NCBI GenBank assembly: GCA_020736575.1
Contig: JAGPYM010000001.1
Span: 310,001-374,000, forward strand
Origin: Thelonectria olida
Taxonomy: Eukaryota; Ascomycota; Sordariomycetes; Hypocreales; Nectriaceae
Direction of reading: 5' to 3'
DNA: 64,000 nucleotides
The notes below the pieces were generated by a model. The model was not told where the DNA came from. It was given only the letters and a program-made list of their open reading frames with translations, and did no database searches. The position numbers were made by a program, and so were the translations under genes. Below are positions 55,424 through 64,000 of the stretch, piece after piece; the stretch's first letter is position 1, and every line of letters starts with the position of its first letter.

Positions 55424-58400
55424 TGTGATAAGAGGTGGCGGGTGTTGCTTGGTAGTGGTTTGTTTGGTGCTTCAAGACAGTTCGTAGAAACAGAGTCTGG
55501 TGGTAGTCGTAGCAAAAGCCGACGAGGAAGACTTGCTCAAATGCTCTTAAAACAAGATCAGAATCTTGTTCGGCAAGCGATCCTCGTCTTGTGCGTTGGA
55601 ACAAAGGCTGGTCAGGTCGGTATAGTTTTAGTTCTGTTTCGACTGAGAGTGGAAGAACAGGAGGAAATGTCTGGGTTTTTGTAGGACATGAAGGCCATTT
55701 GAGTTTTCGGAGATATGTTGCGTCGGATCCAGGCAGACGGGCAGGACGGAGATATGGTTTTTCTGGCGAAGTAAGTGAAGCGGGAGAAAAACCAAAATAA
55801 AAGGTTGAAAAGGAGAATTCGAGAAACTGGACGGCGGATGAATAATAAATCGAGCTGGACTGGGTTGGGTTTGTGGCGTGGCTGCGGAACGTGAGAAAGT
55901 GGATGCAACCCCGGTTTCAAGGTTTCCAGGGCCAGTTGTGGCAGCAATAAAGGCCCATCATCAGCAGGGCAGGCAAATTCAGGGTTTAGTTTTGGGTGTA
56001 CGTACTGTTATTTTTACTTCTGTGCGAATGATAACCCTGTTTGGCTCAGTCCCTGAAATTAAAGCGAGCTGGACACACACACTTTGGCGTCACAGTGGCG
56101 AACCAGAATCAGTGTGTGCTCACACTCGCACTCGGCCACATTGGCCTGTCGATCAGATCACCAGGCTCCCGTCACCAAGACACGACAAAGACACAGCTGA
56201 GCAGGCCGAGAAGGGGGGGGCTGTCTGGGCCGAACAATAGCGGGTTTCTTACTCTTTGGGGCGTGAAATGAACCGTCATGCACTGCCCAAACAACAAAAG
56301 GCTCACTCATCCATTCAGAACAGACAGGCCCGACACCTGCCCCCATATCGAAGCGCTAACACGATGGAGCATTGGAGCTTCTTCGGGGCCCTTGTCTCCC
56401 GGCTGTTTCGTCCCACAGCGGAAGGCTCGCTTGACCTCTCCACAGCTGATCCCTGCCTGGTCGGCGTCATCGATCCATCAAGGGATCAATTTACGCGCCT
56501 GGTCGCGTCCTTCAGGACTCGTATCGATGACGATGATTGCATGCGTGAGGGACACCGTGATTATGGACAGCCATGAAGCTGGCTCTCGAAATTCCAGGTG
56601 ACCCAGGAATAAATTCCTCTTGCAACGTATCCATCTCTGGATTGAAGAGAGCACTTTGGAGGTGTTTCTTCAGCATTTGCATTTTCACAAGCCAGCGCAC
56701 AGTAGACACTAATGTCATGCACGGTCTCCTTTGCACTGTATGTATCTTCTGATGCTGGGTTCTCGGCCTCCACCTGGTCACCAGACGTTCACGGGGCTTC
56801 CGCTGGTTATTGCCCAAGCCCTTCTCAGCAGCGTCTCGTGAAAGCGATGATGCGCTGGCGATAAACACCTCCCGAACATATCCGAAAAGGTTGAACAAGT
56901 CGTTGTCACCGTGGGGCAACCCAAGGAGACCTTGACACCTCAGCTTGTTGGGTTATCAGTCAAACCAGTGTCTGAGGAAGGCACCAGTGTGAGACGAGAG
57001 GCTTCTCATTTGTCTCACATAAGGCACTGTGCAGCGTCAATTTGTTGGACTCGCAGCCATGGATTCGACTGTTGGGCTGACTTTACAGGACCAAAGCACG
57101 CATACCAGTGAGTAAGCAAGGCGAGCGAAAGTGCATTTAGACGGCGGAACTTTCGGGCAAAGGGTGACTCAATGGTTGGATGGTTGAATGGTCATTCAGC
57201 CGCTCCGCAAATGCTGCCTGCCTGCCTGGGAGATGGAGTTAAGGAAGTTTGCGCTCCGCGATCCAAAAATCGACTTTGATTCAATTGCTGTCGTTGCAAC
57301 GTGGTTCGCAATGGCCGTCTACGGACGGTTTTTGCTTCCGGCAGAGAACAAAGTCCCTCGTTTTCACTTGCTTGCTATCCGTGACAAAGTGCAAGCCAAA
57401 AAGACCGGAAGTCCAGGAGGTGGCGCTGCCAATAGATAATCGAGGGGAAGCCTTCGGGGGGCAATCCAATAGCTCATGGAATGACGAAAACCGAGGCACA
57501 GGTGGCGCCAGGTGGTGCCCAGTGTCGGATAGGCGCCTGCCCTGACGATAACGATCAATAGGATGTCTTCAATCAAGCCTAGAATTCGGCCCAGAATCAT
57601 CCATGGATGCTGTGCACTGTGGAGGTTTGAGTGCACATGATGCTGTTAAAAGCAACTCTAGTGTTAGTAGCTCTATCATGCCCCCTCCATTTTGACCTCC
57701 CTTGCTCCCGTCCCCCACGACAACTTTAGCAGGCCTAGAACTCTGAGAAAAGATTAAAGCACGAAAGCATTCACGTCAAATACAGTAACGAGAGAAGCAA
57801 ACGGAAGAAATAACTACCAAGAATGGGTGAAATCATGATGAACGTCTCATCCATCTGGTAGATTCCGCTAATTAAGTCTAGCAATATGTGACTTTCTCAC
57901 GGAACACTGCCCATTACCCTGTGCCATTCAGCACTGAGTAGAGCGTCGGGGAGCAGGAGCTGGTCCCCAAACGTAGATTCGCTTCAAGGCTACGAACTGC
58001 ATGATAGGCCGAGGGCATTGTTTGCTACGTATTTGTTGTTTGATTGAAAGGCCCTCCCGCAATGGATTTCACGACTTTGCACGGTGGTTGGAGGGATCCA
58101 TGGATGCCTACGGATATCCGCCAGCGCAAACCCAGTCAGGGCTGAAAGAGTCGGCGAATTTCGCATGAGAAGTCAGCAGAAAGCTCAAGTTTTTCCGAAA
58201 GTGCTGGATCCTCTACTGAAGCCATTACATATATGCAGATAATTCATGGTGATATTCTTTGCTTTTATTCATTGACGGGCCATCTCTCCCTGCTGAAGTC
58301 TACCCCTCCTCCTCCCGATGTTCAGTCAAGGCGGCTTCCCCCACCTGCCACTCAAGCCGTGTACCGTAGTTACCTATTTTAGTGCTCTGGAGCAACTAAC

Positions 58401-58880
58401 GTTTACACCTTTACGGTTCACCCCGCCAGGCGACCAGCGATAAGAGGTTTATCGTTCGCCTGCGATCCACTGTCTGCCTGATACGGCAGCGACCTCGCTC
58501 ACGATTGCCCCACCTCGTCCTCACCTTCCGGGTCACACTCCTTCACCCAGCACCTCATCCTTTGCACTTCCGTCCCTCTTGTCTCGCTTGCGCATTTGTT
58601 CTTTTGAACTCTTTCAAAAAGGTTTTCAACCCTTTCGTCTCCTCAGTTTTCCAAACGCCTTCCCTCTTTTCTCCGCCAAAAAACCTCTTCATCGTGAAGG
58701 TTCACACCTCTGCATCACCTTGATAGCTGCAGCCCACTGACGTTGGTTGCCGCGGGCCCCGAAGGCTGTACGTGAGCCGGCAACCACCTGCGTACAACCC
58801 CTCATTCCACCATCAACCTCGAAGACCGCAGTGTTTCGAGGCTCCGGCTTTCTCCAGCGCGACCGCTTTATGTCGAAAGA
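55424..58880. other. 3.5 kb intergenic, no supported gene
   Basis: Between the divergent IFRD and FHA genes. Open frames are short and scattered over all frames with no domain. The last 600 bases before the FHA gene are pyrimidine-rich (near 58300-58700), typical of a promoter/leader. Confidence 0.55.
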
Positions 58881-61571
58881 ATGGCGGTGCCACAGTATCG
58901 CGATGAAGGTAGGTTTGGCCCAAACCTTGCACACGCAGCGTCTTAGTCGTCCTCCGCAGCTGGCTAACCATCTCCCCAGCCCTCATCATCCTCAGCAGCC
59001 GAAACCCTCCCTCCTCCTTGACATTTCCCACCCGAAGATTCTTCCTCACAAAAGAGAACCCCAAAGTCCCCATCGGACGCACGAGCCGGAGAAACCACGT
59101 CTACACTGCTGCAAATAGTAACGCTTGGTTCGACTCGCCAGTGATGTCTCGAGAACACGCTTACATGAGACTGGACGCCAACAAGCAGGTATGATTTCTT
59201 TGTCGAGAACTGTATTTCGCATTCGGTTTTGTCACGTTACTAACCAAGGCTACAGAGAGTCTTGATTACAGACAGCGGATCGCTTCACGGCACGTTCAAA
59301 AACGAGCATCGTCTCTCTCCCAACGTCGCATCCCATCTGGCATCTGGCGACGTTCTCCGTTTCGGGGTACCCATAGATAGAGGCCGGGAAAAGTATTCGC
59401 CTTGCATGATGGAAGCAACTGTCGAGTTTGGGATGGCCGAGTAAACCGACACCCTTCCCCATCATTTGTATGACAAGCACTAATTTTCTTCCAGCCCAGA
59501 TGATCGCCCCAAGGTCTTCCGAGTTCCTGACGACTCCGACGTTGAAGACACAAGCAGCGATAACGATCGTAGCGACAAGGACGGTAGCATTCGCAACAGC
59601 TCGGAGATTCTACGAAACGCCAATATGAGACCTGCCACCGTCGCTTCGCAATCCTCCCGCCTTTATCAGGTTCCCGTTGACCTGACTTCTAATCATTACC
59701 CGCTCTCCAACATCAGAGGGGATGATGACTATACAACAAACGCTCTCCCACCTCTAGTCTCTTTCTCTCACTCCAATGCCACTCGGGAAGTGACTTATAT
59801 TGATCTGTCTTCTCCACCCCCAGAAGGATCTGCCCGATTCTCACCCATCTCGACGGACCCAGAAGTAACCTGGGACCTCGAGGACGATGCGGACGACGAT
59901 CAGGAGGAGAATGCGAACGAGGAGAAGCAAGAAAAGGACGTCGACAGCTATGACAGTGATGTTTCAGACATGGAATCCATCGACATGAACTGTCGTGTCG
60001 ATGAACCTTGCCCTCACAGTCCAAGATTGTCCGCCTTGAGCGAGAGTTTCGATGACTATAATAGGCGAAATGGCCTGAATGATGAGGCTATGGACTCAGA
60101 AGAGGATGAATTTGAGGAGCATGATGAGTTTGAGGATAGAGACGGTGAGTTTGCGCCGGGCACTGACATTATCAGGCAAACGCTAACCCGTCAAGACGAC
60201 TATGGGTCGCTTAAGGAGTCTTCAGACCAAGAAGACGACCATGTCTCAGTTACTGTTGTTCCCAAGGCAACCTCATTTGGTGTCACTGACAATACGCACT
60301 TGCCCCCGTTGCTCACCACCATGGACGAAGAAGTCGAGCCGCAATACTTGGCGTCTACTAAGAAGAGTCCCGAGGGGCCATTCAAAGGAAACGTAACGAG
60401 TGCCAGCATGAATACTATGCGACTTCAGTTCACACCCGTTGAGCTGCCAAAGCTGACGACACCACCTTGGACCCAGTCATACGTCCTGCCGCCACCACCG
60501 AGACTTCCGTCCCTAACGGAGGCTGTGTATCCTCTTAATCCAACCTCCATAAGCCCACACTCAGAAACTGTGGCTGAGGTTTTGGGGGCTAAGACTGGCA
60601 AGCTCGAGTACTTTCTAGCCCGTGATGAGAACAAGAAGAAAGCTGCTGCCTTTGAGGATCTTGCTGGTGATTCGGGTTGGACCGGCTTTCCAAAGACCAC
60701 AGAGGAGGAGCGCATTCCTCCCACTACGAATTCCACAAGCCCTCACGTTCAGCCTGAGGGACCTACCGCTGGTTTTACAGGAGCCACACCATCTCAAAGC
60801 GAGCCATCGCAAGGTGAGCCACCTCAGATCGAGTCGTCTCAGATCGAATTGTCTCACAACGAGCCTCCTCAAACTGAGTCGCCTCAAATTGAGTCGTCTC
60901 AAAACGAGCCATCTCAAAATGAACCGTCTCAAAACACGCCATCGCAATGTGAACCACCTCAAATCGAGTCGTCTCAAAACGAGCCGTGTCCAATCGAGGA
61001 ATCTACGAATGAATCCACGGAGAGACTTGCAGTCTCAGAGTGGGCTGCATCGGGAACGCAGTTCCTAAACTCGCCCCATGAGGAAGTCATGGAGCCGGTT
61101 CAACAGGATGGTCCCATACTTGACGAGACTTCAGCTTACCAATTTGAGTTGAGCAAGAAGGCCGCTGTCAATGATGAGGCCATTGAGGCTGCTGTCGAAT
61201 GCCAAAACGAACCTTGCGAGTCGGTTCCAATGGACATATGTGACGCTTCCAAGAATTTGAGCGAGGTTGTCGCGCAGTCTCCTGCTTTGACCCCAACGAA
61301 GAGAAAGGCGAGCGAAATCTCGGAACTGACCGCGTTTGAGGAGGTTAAGAACCTGAGGACCATGACTCGGGAAGCTCGAAAGCGATACCGTCAGAATGTG
61401 CTGAAGAAATCAGCCGAAGCAAACGCCAACAGCACAGTGTCGCAGATGTCGGATACACTCGAAAATCGATCTCCCAAGCGTCTCCGTCGTGTTGCCGAGG
61501 CCCTTGGCTATGCGGCTTTGGGTGGAGTTGCTGTTGTGTCGGCCCTGATTGCAACGGCCCCAACGCTTTAA
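58881..61571 (+). CDS. FHA-domain protein with SQ-rich repeat and C-terminal tail
   Basis: Protein of about 832 aa in four exons: 58881-58908, 58980-59188, 59256-59440 and 59495-61571; each intron is GT..AG, keeps frame, and the first two have CTAAC branch sites. The phosphothreonine-binding FHA domain spans about residues 10-130: VPIGRTSRRN (GR motif), SPVMSREHAYM (SxxH), and TDSGSLHGTFKNEHRL (NG-like loop). After an acidic, Ser-rich middle region comes a tandem pentapeptide array (residues 574-638). A Lys/Arg-rich patch (KKRKAS-like to NLRTMTREARKRYRQ) precedes a C-terminal hydrophobic segment (LGYAALGGVAVVSALIATA), possibly a tail anchor. FHA plus tail-anchor layout recalls SLMAP/Far10-type STRIPAK proteins, but coiled coils are not evident, so identity is open. 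Confidence 0.85.
60792..60986 (+). repeat. 13-copy 15-bp coding minisatellite
   Basis: Within the FHA gene. The 15-bp unit encodes [S/P]-Q-x-E-[P/S]; thirteen copies run in frame, for example SQSEP, SQGEP, PQIES, SQNEP. Units have drifted at the third and first codon positions. The array creates eight SQ dipeptides. Confidence 0.9.
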
Positions 61572-64000
61572 TGGACGAGGCACTACATCTGCCGCGTTGA
61601 GTTGATGCAACAAAGAAAGAATGGATCATTGATGCATTTATGGACAAGTCCAGTATGTTCACGCCTGTTTTATAATGATTAACCTGAGTTGGACTTGGAC
61701 TTGGTCTTCCTACGGAGTTTCTAGGAATTTGGAATTGGAGGCAAGAGAGAAACGATATCAACTATTGGTGTGATGGACTGAGAGACGTTGATTCGTCTCA
61801 TGGAATGTCTTATGCAGGTCACGACAAAGGCGACTTTTCTGACGATGACGAAACCCACCATGATCACATCGTCCATGGCACACATTCTCGTCAGAGGCAG
61901 GGGAAGTCGAGATTTTGACGTCCGGTTTTGAGAGAAATAACGCAATGGAATGGATTTTGGTAGTTTCCCTTTCTTTCTCGTCGTTCTTTAATTTCTTTAT
62001 GTTGGTTGGTCGGTTTGAATGGTATGTCGTTCAACGTTAGGTATTTTGGAATTTATGAATAGTATGCCCTCAATGGACCTTGATGCTGAAACGATTGTAC
62101 CATCCTTTGTGTGAGAACTTTACAATGGCCAAAGATACTGATCATGGCATCCGGTCTTGCATGATGCAGAAACGGGCCTCATTCCGGGAAGGATAAGGAT
62201 ATGGGGGGACAGGAGCCTCGTGACGCAAGGGGAGAGGATGGGCGTGTAAGATATGACCCATGTTCGTCCTGACCGGTATGGGGATTTCCTGGTCTACCGC
62301 GGCAAACGGCTTTATTGCTTCCCTCTCGAGGGACTCGGTGTTGGAGGTACCAATCAGGCCTCTAATAGCTGGACAACCACGAGGGAGACAAACAGGAAGG
62401 ATGTGACAACCCTTTCTAACAAGGGGAGGGTCAGATCATAATTATGTGGTTTGCACTGGGCTTATCAATCCTAGTTGTACGACAAGGACTAGTCTCAAGC
62501 ATTGCTCTTCAACCCCCCATCCAACTTCTAGCACTCTTCGTTCCCTATCTGGGCCTTTATAGCTTTCTTGTGCAAGCGCCTCATCTTCAGCTACGGTCAA
62601 ATCAGCGAATGCAACGACTACTCGCCCCATTCTAAACAGCACTTTGGAGGAGTCGAAGGAAAACCGGTCAAGATGGCCTCTAGATCGGGCTCAAGGCAGA
62701 CGTTCGGGCCGTGAATAGCCCCCTCCTTCTTCTCTCTATACACCCCCCTTACACACGCAGTTCAAACGCCGAGCACTGAAAGATCGATCAACAATTCCGT
62801 GATGGCAATATTATCAGCTCTGAGGACCGGTGAGACCAGGCTCGGGCTAGCTAAGTCGAAAAGGGCGAAGCAACGACGGCACAACGCGTGACTCGCGCCG
62901 CAGGTTGTGTGACACATAAAGATGTCGGGAGGGCCAGGCTGGCAGAAAGAGGTATGGAGTGGCTTAAGCCTAGATTGAGTGCTTTCTGCTAAAAGACTCA
63001 GGATACCGGTTAGCACGTGGGTGATCATACCCGGAGAGTGTAATTATAGGACAACACAAAGCTGACCGGTCATGGCCAAATGCCCGCACCGGGCGATTAA
63101 AGAATGACGAACAGCCTAAGATGCTGCATGATCCTTAAAACTTAAACTCCCCGCCGCCGTGGCTTCGTCTGTTTGGATACATCCCGCGGCGGGAAAATGA
63201 GGGCATTCTCGTGAAAGATTCGAGGCCGAAAATTGTCGGTGCCCTAGTGTCATGTCGAAGTAATCTGTCGTCGGGAAGCTGTAGGAAGATCGGTGGCTCG
63301 TTTGGAATTACGCGGGAGTATTCGTACGAGGCGCTGAGCCCAGCTTGCATCCACCCACCTCATCGGATCTCTGCATGAAGAGCTGACTGGTCTCCAGACA
63401 AACAATTGGACGCCCACAACAAGCCGACGTCGAAGCCCAAAAGGCATGGCAACAATGACATGTAATACATGTCATTGTTTCGTGGGGATGAGTCGGGTTG
63501 TGTGACTTGGTTCTCCTCTTCCAATTTCTGTCGCCTTCTCTTTTTAGGCCCCAACGGGGTGACACAACAGCAGCGTCCTAGGCGGTGTTTTCGAGGATCC
63601 ATGAGCACGAAATGACGACACATCTGTCTTTGCTGCGTACTGCAGTAGCCCATCTCGGTCTGCGTGGCGGACCATGTCCTCGGTGCTGCTTGGCGGGGAC
63701 AAATGCCTCCAAGTCCTGACCGGTTCCGGCGGGGTCGGTAAATCACAGGCGACGGGAGAGTTGAGTTATGGCTGAGCAAGCTCCCGCATCATTTCGTAAG
63801 GTTATGGCTCATAGTATCGAGAGCCAAGGCCAGGAAACAGCTTGAATTAGGCATTGGTACCGAAAGCTTTCGGAAGAAAAGAGAGGCTCGGCAACTTCGA
63901 CATGGGGATTATCTTGTTCGCAGTCGGGGATATCGCAGCGATTCTAAACGAGACGACAATCTAGATAATATCCCGAACGAGGCGATCCGAGATCCATTGA
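61572..64000. other. 2.4 kb distal region, no supported gene
   Basis: 3' flank of the FHA gene to the end of the window. Open frames such as 63360-63779 (minus) show no domain or coding character. A perfect palindrome lies at 63451-63479. A gene could continue beyond the window edge, but nothing here shows it. Confidence 0.5.
63451..63479. repeat. perfect 29-bp palindrome (14-bp arms)
   Basis: Arms AACAATGACATGTA and TACATGTCATTGTT are exact reverse complements around a single A. It could form a cruciform or be a binding site for a dimeric factor; there is no adjacent gene to assign it to. Confidence 0.85.

Noticed and set aside
1..64000. CRISPR arrays, insertion sequences, bacterial operons or plasmid origins
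   Set aside because: Gene structures are eukaryotic with spliceosomal introns; no regular spacer arrays, transposase genes or terminal inverted repeats were seen.

Overview
The window is nuclear DNA of a filamentous ascomycete, most likely a Sordariomycete. Evidence: short introns (about 40-60 nt) with GT..AG ends and CTAAC-type branch sites, long intergenic spaces, a tRNA-Thr gene with an intron, and conserved fungal housekeeping proteins around a secondary-metabolite cluster. The species cannot be named from the sequence alone.

Left flank (1-20 kb): an MFS efflux-type transporter (minus), the ribosome-biogenesis protein Rrp7 (plus), a coiled-coil ADIP/SSX2IP-like protein (plus), an intron-containing tRNA-Thr(AGT) (plus), glutamine synthetase with seven coding exons, the first being only the ATG (minus), and a TMEM19/DUF92 membrane protein (minus). 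Gene-poor stretches of 2-5 kb separate several of these.

Biosynthetic cluster (about 20.5-52.9 kb): a six-exon hybrid polyketide synthase-nonribosomal peptide synthetase (3871 aa, KS-AT-DH-degenerate MT-ER-KR-ACP-C-A-T-R, minus), a Zn2Cys6 regulator with an apparent reading-frame break, a FAD monooxygenase, a secreted aspartic-protease-like protein with altered catalytic motifs, an alpha/beta-hydrolase thioesterase with an unusual acidic insert, a CYP51-like cytochrome P450, and an MCT-type MFS transporter. Protease/thioesterase and P450/transporter are divergent pairs sharing promoters. Inferred logic: the megasynthase builds a reduced, probably unmethylated acyl chain, couples it to one amino acid, and releases it through its altered R domain and/or the stand-alone thioesterase. 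The flavoenzyme, P450 and protease-like protein then tailor it, and the transporter exports it. The gene set resembles tetramate/pyranonigrin-type clusters, but this megasynthase has an intact built-in ER, so the product is probably different.

Right flank (53-64 kb): a degenerate telomere-like CCTAAC tract next to the cluster edge, an IFRD-family protein (minus), a large FHA-domain protein with a 13-copy pentapeptide array rich in SQ motifs and a C-terminal hydrophobic tail (plus), then 2.4 kb without a supportable gene but with a perfect 29-bp palindrome.
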